Positions 1-9,912 of a stretch of 64,000 bases of DNA are shown one piece after another. Position numbers and translations under genes: made by a program. Below the pieces are notes generated by a model, which was not told the DNA's origin, did no database searches, and was given only the letters and a program-made list of their open reading frames with translations. Source of the DNA: Daedaleopsis sinensis (Eukaryota > Basidiomycota > Agaricomycetes > Polyporales > Polyporaceae); the NCBI GenBank assembly GCA_033807695.1, contig CM066304.1, positions 2,852,001 to 2,916,000 of the forward strand. Reading direction: 5' to 3'. Numbering within the stretch: position 1 is the first letter of the stretch; every line of letters begins with the position of its first letter.

Positions 1-120
1 GACTGAGGACTATGGCGATGCTGATAGCGACCTCGGACGGCGGTGGGGTCCTTGAGGTGGCTTCACTGAGTGAACGTGGAACTGTGCATAGACTGGGGTG
101 AACGCGGTGAGCATTCGTTG
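1..120 (-). pseudogene. family-1 paralogue, edge fragment D
   Basis: The first 120 bases align, with scattered substitutions, to 3968-4100, which is the start of the last exon of gene A, including its acceptor-like CAG. Read on the minus strand, the fragment gives a diverged version of the Ser/Pro-rich linker (it begins EATSRTPPPS). The C-terminal half of this copy would lie left of the window. The N-terminal exons expected at 120-1000 are not recognisable, so the copy is either 5' truncated or badly decayed. It is a relic or the end of a real gene; I cannot tell which from inside the window. Confidence 0.55.
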
Positions 121-144
121 AACGATGTGTACCTACTAGCCTAT

Positions 145-308
145 TGAAAGTCGCCGCGGCTCGTCTCATTACAGGCGGTCTCATGCTACCGCCTACTCTG
201 GCGGAAGCATTTCACTCAACTTGCCGTGAAAGTCACCGCGGCTCGTCTCATTACAGGCGGTCTCATGCTACCGCCTACTCTGGCGGAAGCATTTCACTCA
301 ACTAGCCG
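145..308. repeat. 82-bp direct tandem repeat, two units
   Basis: Units 145-226 and 227-308 are almost identical, with one or two differences near the unit ends. Each unit contains the inverted repeat AGGCGGT-N8-ACCGCCT followed by CCGCC-N6-GGCGG, so each could form alternative hairpins. It lies 0.7 kb upstream of the P450 gene. Its function is unknown. Confidence 0.9.
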
Positions 309-986
309 GATACTGAGACTGCACGTCTTTCACATCTAAGACAGACACCGGCTTGTATCTCTTTCCGGCGTTCCGCTGGTTCTAGTACGAACAGTGACTG
401 ATACCAAACCTCTACTCTCGGGATTTATTCAGCGCGCTCATAGCAACTATTACAAGTACTTGCGTGAGATTCCGATCAGGTCGGTGGATGGTTTTGGACT
501 TCAACATATAGGTAGATAAATTGCGCTCTGCCGGTGCCTACATAAGTACGTGATGCCGTCTGCACATCCCGACAAACTACTAAGTACTCTGTATAAGTCT
601 GTACTTATAGTCATGATCACAGGTCCACTGGTACTGGTATCTACTGCGGATGGCTACACGGGGATACACAATATGTAGTAAGTACAGACTACTACAGTAT
701 CGTAAAAGATCGATTCGGGAGGCAAATTCAATAGAGTTGGAGTACACGTACTTACTGAATTCCGACTCTACAGGTCAACAGATGATGTGTCGACTCACCG
801 CTCAAGAGTCAAGACACGCATCCCGCGTATGGACGCCACCTCTAAGCCTTGTCAAAGGATTTCTCCCGTCAAATCCGGGCTATTCAATAGGGCCATCGAT
901 GAAGCGAGTCTCTGAGACCTTATTGGTCATCCGTTAACAGGCTACAGCTACTAACCTCTTTCTACTATGCGCGAGATCGTTGATCG
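309..986. other. intergenic, no gene seen
   Basis: Only short open frames are present (the longest is about 95 codons at 650-937, with no protein-like composition). I see no splice-consistent gene. The right end serves as the promoter region of the P450. Confidence 0.6.
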
Positions 987-993
987 TATAAGA
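987..993 (+). promoter_or_regulatory. TATA-like box of the P450 gene
   Basis: TATAAGA lies 42-48 bp before the chosen ATG at 1035, followed by a pyrimidine-rich leader. The spacing suits a short 5' UTR. Confidence 0.45.
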
Positions 994-1034
994 GGCGACC
1001 ATGTCCTCTATACGCTCTCCTTTAACTCCCCGCC

Positions 1035-3197
1035 ATGGAATCCTTGACCGTGCCCCGATCAATCCTCTCTGTGCCGGGTCTGGTGCTTGCAGCATTACTA
1101 CTCGTATCCCTCCGTATCTTGATCCGATGGCAAAAGACCCGCACGAATGGGCCGCGCCCTCCCGGCCCTCGCGGTCTTCCGATCCTGGGCATCATGTTCG
1201 AAATTCCAACCTACAAGATCTGGTACTGGTATAAAGAAATTTGCGACAAATACGGTGAGTCTACTCCTTCGAGTCGTTCCCTATCGGCAGACGTAAGTAA
1301 CATCATTGTCCAGGGGATGTCGTGTACTTTGAGGCGCTGGGACAGTCGTTCCTTGTGCTCGGTAGCGAAGGAGCTATGGTCGAGTTTCTCGAGAAGCGGT
1401 CGGCAAACACGTCGGACAGGCAGCAGACCCCAATGGTAGAGCTGTGAGTGCAGTGCATCTATTCTGTTCCTACTTGTAGAGCCGGGTTGAACGGCGCTGC
1501 GATTTAGCACTGGGTCTGGCCTCAGCCTGGGGTTAATGCCCTACGGTGACTGGTGGCGTCGTCATCGCCGTCTATTCTGGCAGCACCTCAATCAAAGCGC
1601 CGCTGTCCAGTACCGTGGCGACCAGCGCGGAAACGTACACAAATTCCTAGAGAGACTTCTCGAAGATCCTGCAGCCCTCACGACCCACATCCGACGGTAT
1701 GTCCTCTCATGATCTTTTCGGACCTGTGACAGCGTTCTGACTAGGTCGTCGACCACAGCGCCTTCACTGACACTATCGTCAAGGTTGGGTACGGTATAGA
1801 CGTCGCGGATGATGACAATACATATTTGACCATGGGAGAAGAGGCCATCGAGGGCGTCGTCGAAGGTTTCATCCCCGGCAAGTTCCTCGTTGAGTACTTG
1901 CCCTTCTTGCGGTACATACCTACCTGGTTCCCTGGCGCGACCTCCCAGCGGCTCTTCGCGAAGTGGATGGCCGCAGCTGAGAAGCTCAAGCACGTCCCAT
2001 ACGAGGTGATGAAGGCCAACATCTCGGTAATGTTCCCCGCAAACATCTGTTCATGTTATTGATCGAGAGCTGATGGATGGTGCAGAAACGAGCAGATGTC
2101 GCCAACTCTGTCACAGGACAGCTCTACACAAACCTTACATCTGTATCGAACCCCCCCCAGGATGAGGAAGAAGTCATCAAAAACGTTGGTGCGGTGATGT
2201 ACGAAGGTCAGTGGTCCAGCTCTCCTTTTGACCTTTCAAGCTCGCCCGAGACTTACATCCAATATACTACTCACACTGGCAGCTGGTGCCGATACGGTGA
2301 GCATATATGGCTACTTGCCTACGACGACGCATCCACTGATACATGTTCCGCGGACAGACTTTCGGTACTCTGCAAGTCATGTTCCTGGCCTTGTCTCTCT
2401 ATCCTGAGGTCGTCAAGAAAGCGCAAATGGAACTGGACGCTGTCGTGGGCCCGGATCGCATGCCGGACTTCGACGATATGGAGTCTTTGGTCTATATCAA
2501 CGCCATACTCCGGGAAACTATGCGCTGGCAAACCATCGTCCCGTTCGCGATTCCTCATAAGACCATTGCCGATGAGGAGCTCCGGGGCTATAACATCCCC
2601 GCTGGTACGGTCGTCATCCCGAACGTATGGTACGTCGACTTCCTTATCTCACTCGCAATTTGTCAGAACTGAGTAGTACCTTATGCTAGGGCTTGCATGC
2701 ACGACCCGGAGGCATACGAAGATCCGGAGGAGTTCCGGCCTGAACGGTTCATCCGAGATGGGAAGATCGACCCGAATGTCCGCGATCCAATGAATTTCGT
2801 CTTTGGCTTCGGGCGAAGGTATGTCAAACCCTTGCATCACCCGAGTCCTTCTTGCGCATCTCCTGCTTTATCTGACCGGCGAGCTTTGCAGGATCTGTCC
2901 CGGAAGACACTTTGCCCATGCAGGATTGTACCTGAACGCAGCGTCGGTTCTGCATGTCTACAACATCAGTGCCCCACTAGACAAGGACGGGAAGCCCATT
3001 AAAGTCGTACCGGACATGACGGGTGGATTCCTGTCGTACGTGTCTCAGTTCACTGCGTATATATATCTGTTGATCTCACAAAATACGCGCACAGGTATCC
3101 TGTGGATTGTCGTTGCGACATCAAGCCACGCTCAGCTCGGGCTGAGGCTCTCATACGCGAGTATGCTCGGCTTGCTAAGGTAGACGCTGACGTCTAG
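1035..3197 (+). CDS. cytochrome P450 monooxygenase, 10 exons
   Basis: This is a membrane-anchored haem-thiolate monooxygenase that would use NADPH via CPR. The exons I read are 1035-1254, 1314-1443, 1508-1696, 1759-2026, 2086-2206, 2283-2296, 2358-2629, 2690-2818, 2892-3035 and 3095-3197. They add up to an unbroken 529-residue frame, the usual family length. An N-terminal membrane anchor (residues 10-30) is followed by a PPGPRGLPILG hinge. The C-helix WRRHRR follows MPYGDW, the I-helix oxygen-binding motif AGADTT spans the 14-nt micro-exon, and ETMR is the ExxR motif. PERF follows, and FGFGRRICPGRH carries the haem cysteine. The protein ends in a typical IKPRS...LIREYA tail. The overall sequence resembles the large basidiomycete group often labelled O-methylsterigmatocystin oxidoreductase-like (CYP5144/CYP5150 type). 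That subfamily is an inference, and the substrate cannot be told from the sequence. Confidence 0.93.
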
Positions 3198-3505
3198 CGG
3201 TCCTCTGAGGGTTGTCGCACCCTGGAGAAGATAGCGTAGGACAACAGGTCCGACATATCCAATTTCTATCATGCAAGATACCTGTAGTTGCTGTAAACTG
3301 GAGATAGAGAATTGCGATTTACGACTCAGCGGCTTCAAGCTTCAAGCCCTTCCGACTCGGACCAGTGCCCGTACTTATCCAGTGTCCCCCCTCACGGCTC
3401 CGAACGCGTCGGTGGGTCGGGGGGACACCAACTCTGCAAAATAGCTTGGTCGTCCCGCTCAACCCAATTGAACGCTTGTGTTGTGTCTCATACGAGGTCG
3501 TCCGC
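3198..3505. other. convergent 3' intergenic region
   Basis: Short spacer between the convergent stops of the P450 (+) and gene A (-). No gene is seen. It ends 11 bp before the left boundary of the 14.24-kb duplicated unit. Confidence 0.6.
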
Positions 3506-4978
3506 CTACTCGATCGCCACGCGCTCCATCAACTCGCGCAAGAGGAGGGCTTGCTTCTCGCTCAGCCTCCCGCTCAGCCGTAGTTCCCGCAACCAGCCGT
3601 CGCTGGTGCGCATGCGCGCGAGCATGCGGAGGCAGCGTATACTTGTGATCCCGAACGAGAGGAGCAGCTGCCCGAGACGTTCTGCCTCTGCGTATGGGAC
3701 GGAGAGCGAGAGGAGAAGGTCCAGGATCTGGGAGCTCTGCTGCGGCGGGAACGGCGCGGCGCTCCGGGTTGAGGGCGGGGTCGAGGGCGCGGCCTGGGTG
3801 GTACTAGTTGAGCGGGACGCCGCTGCGGTCCGGGGAACGAGGAATGTCGGCGGCGAGCCGGACGTGCGCGACCCCAGATCGGCGGAGAACGCAGGCATAT
3901 ATGCTGTCTCTACGAGCGTGCGAGAAGAGCACGGACTCGCGGACGACAACGGGCAGTCGGACAGAGGCACCGAGGACCGTGGCGATGCCGATCGCGACCT
4001 CGAAGAAGATGGTGGTAGGGTGCGTGAGGTTGCTTCACTGCCACCAGAGGAAGTAGTACAGTGTGTAGACTGGAACAAAAGCGATGAGTATTTGATGAGT
4101 GATACTGGTCTTACAGAACAGAACGTACATGCTTGCGTCGCGGTCCTGAATTACATGCGGGGATCAGCTCGTCAGGTCGAACGGGTGACAAAGGCCGTAT
4201 GTGATCAAACCCAGGATAATCTGTATGATGTGCAACGCGCGCAGGATTCTTTCGTCTCTTAGGTTTAGGTAGCTCGTTCGAAAAGTAGTTTGTCATCTAA
4301 AAGACCTGTAAGCGACGGGTAGAATAATGTACTTCGTGCAAGTATCCCGGTTAATCACCAACTTACGTCGTCGAAACCGCCAAAGTGGTTGCACGCGGCA
4401 TAGTCCGCGGGTAGACGGCAACGATTCCTCAGTGCTACCTTCAGGTAGAACTTCACCGGCCAAGCGTCTTCATAGTAGACTCTAAGGACAGGTAGACGCT
4501 TGATGACCTATTAAATCGTAACAACACCAGGTCAGGCATTTGACCGTAATATATTCATTACAGATAGTGTAGTTGTTGAAACACATCATTGTGCTTACCT
4601 CTGACTCGATAGAGCGCATAATCTCGGGGTTCTGTCGACTGAACGGAACCCGCCTATCGATGCCATGTTTGCGCCAAACCTCCCGGATCAAAGCCTGTTG
4701 TAACGACAATTGGAGGTTCGTGAGTAGCATTGTGCATACGACGATGAACCTATACTCACCAATACTTTGCTAAATGTGTCATCCAGCAAGCCCATTTCGC
4801 TTTGCAGGGATCTCTCCCCATTGCCCGCATCGTATAACCTACATTTTCCAGGGCTATACGACGGTGCAGGTCTCCGTACACCTGCGCACTCCGTGTGAGA
4901 CCTAGTAGTACGAGTGGAAGTCAACGAATTACAATGCTCACAGGTAGTAGGGAGCCATTGAAGTCTGTTATCTGTCAT
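3506..4978 (-). CDS. family-1 protein A (WPxxFYL / LLxxLPxAEAER), copy 1
   Basis: Function is not recognised. Five minus-strand exons (4760-4978, 4599-4694, 4367-4507, 4115-4296, 3506-4037) join into an intact 389-residue frame. The start at 4978 is uncertain because the first exon resembles B and C only in its last 20 residues (SLQSEMGLLDDTF). Exons 2-3 carry ALIREVWRKHGID and YYEDAWPVKFYLK, shared with B and C at the same intron positions. A Ser/Arg/Pro-rich linker follows (SSSRSRSASPRS). The last 70 residues form the shared helical module: LLLSLSVPYAEAER, then GITSIRCLRMLARM and LSEKQALLLRELMERV. The last intron must end at 4038; the nearer CAG acceptor would shift the frame. The native C-terminus is -IE at 3506. 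This is the only copy of A with its original stop. Confidence 0.7.
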
Positions 4979-6023
4979 TCTGAGATGCGAAGAAGAACCT
5001 CGCCGTCCTAAGGGATAGTGAAAGCGAAGACTGGCCTGACCTCGATCTCAGTGCGATTTAAGCACTGAATCACCAGAGCTCCGTCAGAAGCGCACTGGAG
5101 TCTTGAGCTACCGCCCCCAGCGCTACCTGCTATTGTGTTTACCACACAGCGAACCCGACTTAGATATGGGTAGACTCACAATGATGGGAACATCAGACCC
5201 CGCGCACACCTATATGGTATCTTTGAGTACTCACATTAGATTCACACTACTCCCGCTAGTGAAGGGCGCAACCTTCCGGAAGAGCGCATCTCTGTTAGGA
5301 GATCGCGACTCCAGGGTCAGGTAACTTGGTTCAGGACGTGGCTTGCCACAGCTCGCCTGTGCTTGCATCGGCGGGGATAAGTCTGTTGCGTTTTTGCGTT
5401 CGCCGAAGCTGCGAAGGTCTGGGATTCTGACACATCCATCCCTCATCTTGTCCAAGAGCAGTATCTGAGGAAGCAAAAGACAATAAACTTTGAGTGAGTG
5501 CAGCGGCGCAAATTTCGAAGCCGCAGCGAACTCCACTACGTAGTAGTACAGGGCTGGAGGAGAAGTTTCATAAGGTGTCAGGTCAAGAAGGTTTCGCACA
5601 CACCGTGCTCGTCTGAGATGTTACTAGAACCTGCTGCTATGGCATCCTGAGCGAGCCAACAAGTTCAACGGTGCTGCTGGCCCAGTGAGGCCTCGAGACT
5701 CGAGTCCGAGGCCGAAGTCCAGCCGAGCTTTGCCACAGACGTGTTGTGGACTATTTGGTCACGGGTCTCGAGCGCTTGAGCACTGCCAATGCCGCGGTGA
5801 CTCGTGAGGCCAATCCAAGGCCAATCTCCTCCTCCGTGACATCGATATTCAAAGTCGCTACAGGTATGTTGCTTTTCAGCCCACCTAACGTTAGGATGCA
5901 GAAAGCTTGATTCTAGGGTGACCAAAATCTTATCGATCCCTCATACTTAGGTTCTCTAGTACTACTACGTAGTACGTAGTACCCCCCGAATCGCTGAGTC
6001 GTACAGCTTGCAACACCTTCTCG
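4979..6023. other. intergenic, between divergent genes A and BTB
   Basis: About 1 kb between gene A (-) and the BTB gene (+). Minus-strand open frames at 5231-5599 and 5665-5925 have no homology I recognise and no supporting splice pattern. An imperfect palindrome based on GGCCTCG/CGAGGCC lies at 5688-5714. The region probably holds both promoters. Confidence 0.5.
5958..5982. promoter_or_regulatory. overlapping TACGTA/GTAC palindromes
   Basis: A 25-bp run made of GTACTACTACGTAGTACG-type overlapping palindromes lies 42-66 bp upstream of the BTB start. The core ACTACGTAGT recurs at 5535-5544. It could be a dyad binding site, but that is inference from position only. Confidence 0.3.
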
Positions 6024-7138
6024 ATGCCTGAGCCATCCTCTACTGTAAGCAAGAGAAGTCGCGACGGTGCATGCGATGAGTCAGGTCTCCATACAAAAAA
6101 GGCACGGCTGGATAACGACACCAATCTTGGGCTACAAGCAGATGATGAGTTCTGGGAGGACGATGGGAATGTCGTGCTGCTCGCACGGCGCGTCGGTTTC
6201 AGGATTTACAAGGGCGTTTTGGCGCATCACTCGACTATATTTGCCGACATGTTCTGCATTCCTCAGCCTGCCGCCGATGTCTCTACCCCGGGAGTACCCC
6301 CTGGATGTCCCGTGGTGCATCTTGATGACAGCCCGGAGGATCTCCGCCATGTCCTGCGAGCTATCCTTCCGAGGAAGAAAACAAGGTGAACGCTTTCATA
6401 TAAGTTCAGATACTCCTGTGTATGACTCACCCTGTGGATACGTGAAGACTAGTGCACAACGAAGTCCCGAGCCTCTCTTTTCAAGCCATCTCCGCATATG
6501 CTCGTATCGGCCACAAATACCAGATCGATCATTTGATGACGCAAGCCGTCGAGTTCCTGAAGACCTACTTCAACGACGACTTCTCCCGCTGGTCGACCTC
6601 TTCGAACAATACCGTCGTTCCACCTGGGTGGAACAATCGTCATGCTATCGGTGTCGTCAATATCGCCCGCCTCGTCGACTGCCGATCCGTCCTCCCCGCG
6701 GCATTAGCCATCTGCTGTGAGCTCAAGCCAGGGATTCTAATCCATGGCTTCAAACGGGAGGATGGGTCAGACGAGAGACTGGACGAGAGCGACCTATTGC
6801 AATGCTTGCAGGCCAAGGTTGACCTCACGCGGGAAGGAAGTGCCGCCGTCGCCCGCGCGTTTTCGCCCTTCGACCACCAGGCATGTACAAGCACGTACGG
6901 CTCTAGGGCATGCGTCACCCGGATGACTGCCATGCTTTGCGCCATGGTCAATCTACCGAGTAGCCTTGCACGCACGAGTCCGTTCTACGACTGGTCGTCC
7001 CATGTGGATGAGGTGTCGCCGAAGGCGAGGATATGCAAGTCCTGCAAAGGGACCCTTCTAGGTCGCCTTCGCTCGGAGCAGCTAGGGCTATGGAATCGAC
7101 TCCCGGAGATATTGGACATACAGGCTGATGGGTGGTGA
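6024..7138 (+). CDS. BTB/POZ domain protein, copy 1
   Basis: Two exons (6024-6385, 6448-7138) give 350 residues. The acceptor at 6447 is the one that keeps the frame into VHNEVPSL. After a basic N-terminus (KRSRDGACDESGLHTKKARLD, split here only by eye) comes the BTB fold typical of the expanded Agaricomycete family: FWEDDGNVVLLARRVGFRIYK, then LAHHSTIFADMFCIPQP and DSPEDLRHVLRAIL. In exon 2, SLSFQAISAYARIGHKYQID continues the POZ core. The C-terminal half has CxxC pairs (ICKSC) and no kelch, MATH or zinc-finger repeats. Such proteins are common, mostly uncharacterised and fast evolving. A role as a substrate adaptor or transcriptional scaffold is only family-level inference. An identical second copy lies at 20264. 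Confidence 0.85.
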
Positions 7139-7560
7139 AAAGGTGCGTAAACGGATAAGTTACGCTCTTCCTCTCAGAATGTACCACATCAGGAGGCTCT
7201 TGAACTCAGCGTCGCTCAGGTACAGCTTAGCTGTGAAGTACATAGCAACACACCGCTTGGTAGAGGCAGAGAAATGAGTTTGTACGTCGTCCCGATCCCA
7301 TTCGCGGTTTACTTCAAACAAAGATTCATGACGTATCTAGATCTTCAATGAAGAGATAACTCGTATGGTAAAGAAGTAAAGAAGACACTCCATTTCATGT
7401 ACTGCGTACACGACCGGTCTGGGCAGCTCGTAATTGTCAAGATTTGACATTGGAATGTGATGAGGTTGAGGGCGTACTGACCCTTTTAGACTCTTCGTGT
7501 GTACGTATGTTAGACTGACATCAAACTCCCGAGACTACCATTGTCAACCCATCCGCGTCC
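7139..7560. other. convergent 3' intergenic region
   Basis: 422 bp between the stops of BTB (+) and gene B (-). No gene is seen; presumably two 3' UTRs. Confidence 0.6.
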
Positions 7561-8762
7561 CTACACGAAGTTCTCTAGCATCTCACGAACAACCCTGACT
7601 TCTATCTCGCTGAGCTCGTTGTCAACTCGAAGTTCGTCCAGCCATGTATCGCGGGATCGCATTCGCGCCAAGACGCGAAGGTGTTGCACATCCTTAATCC
7701 CCAGGGAATCAAACAACGCTGTGATACGCTCAGCATCCGCCAGAGGAAGGGAGAACGACAGCAGGTGGTCGATGATCTCGTGCGGTTCAAAGCGTGTCGC
7801 CTCAATCAAAAGCGGTGTAATCCTAGACTGTGATGGCGACGGCGACTTGTCAGGCATCTCTTCTAGCGGACTGACCACCTAATTCGGATGAGTAGGGTGA
7901 GTAACGTTGCTGAAGAGAGTACAAAAGACGGAGGATACTAACCTCTCGTGCGCGACTCAAGTTCACTGTCGATTTGATCGCGGTCCGTTTTGAGCGTAAC
8001 CCCTTGCCCTCACGCTTCCAGCCGGATTTGACGCGACTTGTTGTAATGGTCTTGCCCCGCGTCTGTTGATCAATCAATATACGTGTACCATTCGTAGTCA
8101 AACGAGCGAAAAAGCCCACAGATTTACGGGACCTCTGTTGAGCCTCGGTGTGGTTCCTAACGTGCTTTGCGTGATAATTGTTGTGAGGCTTCAGTTCTCT
8201 CTTCAGATACAGTGTAATCGGCCAACCGTCTTCAAAACCGCGGAGGAAGGGCACACTGGCAAGGACCTGAGGCGGTCAGCTACCATGCTAGCAGCTAGGC
8301 TAGAGAGAAAACTACTTCATCTTTGATCTGCTGGAGGGTCGTAGGGTCTTGAGCGTAGTAGCGAACGTTGAGATTGACGTTGTGATCCAAACACGTGCGA
8401 CGGATATGCATCTACGATGTCTCGCAGTCGAAGCAAGGTATACTGAGCTAATTACTCATGGCTCTGGGACACATATGGGGACTTACGAGAATATCATTGA
8501 AGCCTGTGTTATCGTCCAGCAGATCCATTGCACCCTGAATGGAGGCAGAGGGAGGTAAACCATCCGAATGCCAAACGCGATTGGGCATATGTGTGGGCCG
8601 CGGTTTCTTCTGTCGCATTGTCGTCTGCCGAGAATATAGCCTTGAGAGCACTGCAAGAATGAGCGAGCGATACTGCGTAACGACTCGCTGGCGTTCGTAG
8701 AAGAGGTGGCAGTCGAATCCTAAACGTGGGGGAAGATGTTGATTTTTATCCCATGGGTGCAT
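7561..8762 (-). CDS. family-1 protein B, copy 1
   Basis: Four exons (8487-8762, 8316-8411, 7943-8266, 7561-7878) splice into 337 residues. An internal ATG at 8618 would give 289. I prefer the upstream ATG because its QYRSLILAVLSRL segment matches the first exon of gene C (QYSELVFTLVLRAL). Shared landmarks follow in the same order as in A and C: SIQGAMDLLDD, IRRTCLDHNV, GFEDGWPITLYLKRELK, and the C-terminal module FSLPLADAERITALFDSLGI, HLRVLARMRSRDTWLDELR, LSEIEVRVVREML. The linker is strongly basic (RSRKSVGFFAR to SRARE) rather than Ser-rich as in A, which would suit nucleic-acid binding (inference). Introns interrupt A, B and C at matching codons. No characterised homologue is known to me. 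Confidence 0.72.
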
Positions 8763-9912
8763 CACCCACATAGTTCGCTACCTCAGATAGTGCTGAAGGA
8801 TCCAAACTTCCTCACGACACCGCAGTGTGCTACAGCATGCTGTTCCTCGAGCGGAGACCCACAGCACTAGGCAACAGCGCGACGATTATGGGAACCGTGC
8901 GCCCGCAATTGAGATGAGAGTTCAGCCTGCCGCAAAGGGCGAGATGATAATGTGAGTCATAGTGTGTACAGGGAGCGGTGACTAACATAGACACGTACCG
9001 GGACCGCTATACGGAGAGCACACATGCCACGAGTTGCGTGCGGCTGCTTAGGCACCCAGTGTAACCCTGTGTAACCACGAGGTACCTGTTGCCAGATCCG
9101 TCATCTTCAGGTGAAGTTCACAGCTGACCCGGCGTAGACGGAGTCGTGCATCGTTCCACGCGCCCGATAGGAAATCTTGAGGTGGACCTCTCGAGCAGTG
9201 AGCACAAGTAATGAAGAGGCCTAGTACTCTGAAAATGAATGGGCAAGGGCCAACCGAGGCCTGTGGATATGCATACAGCCGGGCAAACGGTAATTGTGGA
9301 GAGCTCCTAGAAGGATCTTGAAAGCCTGCTGTATTGAAGACGTCTAGAGACGAGGAGATTCAGAAGGATGATGTTGGGAGCCGGCGTCTAGCCGCCGCGT
9401 TGCACAACGTGACCGTGTTATTAGCCGAGGTGGTGCTGGGCGCTCCACAAGCTTCACGCTGCTATTACCGTCTCTCTCCCCGTTCAATAGGTCCTCATCG
9501 TCTGCCTAGGGGAGACAACGCTGCTATCACTTTCAGTTCACTTTGAAGCATCCGACGTCCGAAGGTGTTCAGGCTAGATCCATGAACTTGTGTGCAACTT
9601 GAACATTCTCTTGCCACGACTCAATTGTCCTCGATGTAACTCCTGCTTCAGATTGTCTATCGTACATGCAAATGCAGAAGTCTACCCCACGATGCTGAAA
9701 GCCCCACAACGCCTGCGCTTCGATCCAGCCGTTCCCCATGCGCTCATTTGGAGTCAGAGGATGCGACCATCATACATTGGCGCAGGTGAGGTCATCTCAT
9801 CTCCTCCCATGCCGTGACGTAGTTTGGGCTATATAAGAAGCTCGACCCAGTGAAATGACTGTGCAGTCTCCCTTCTGTTTGCATCCACCATCGACGTTTG
9901 CGAACCCGCAAG
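8763..9912. other. intergenic, divergent promoters
   Basis: About 1.1 kb between gene B (-) and the acid-phosphatase-like gene (+). Open frames here are short and begin at non-ATG codons. The only regulatory feature I can point to is the TATA box at 9829. Confidence 0.55.
9829..9836 (+). promoter_or_regulatory. TATA box of the acid-phosphatase-like gene
   Basis: CTATATAA within GGGCTATATAAGAAGC lies 77-84 bp before the ATG at 9913, followed by a C/T-rich leader. The same box recurs at 24069-24076 in copy 2. Confidence 0.65.

Noticed and set aside
3830..4262. Apparent transmembrane helices on the minus strand within gene A (alternative frames reading LHIIQIILGLITYG and TTIFFEVAIGIATVLG)
   Set aside because: These frames are broken by stops and do not splice. 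The frame that links exons conserved in B and C is a different one, so the hydrophobic stretches are frame shadows.
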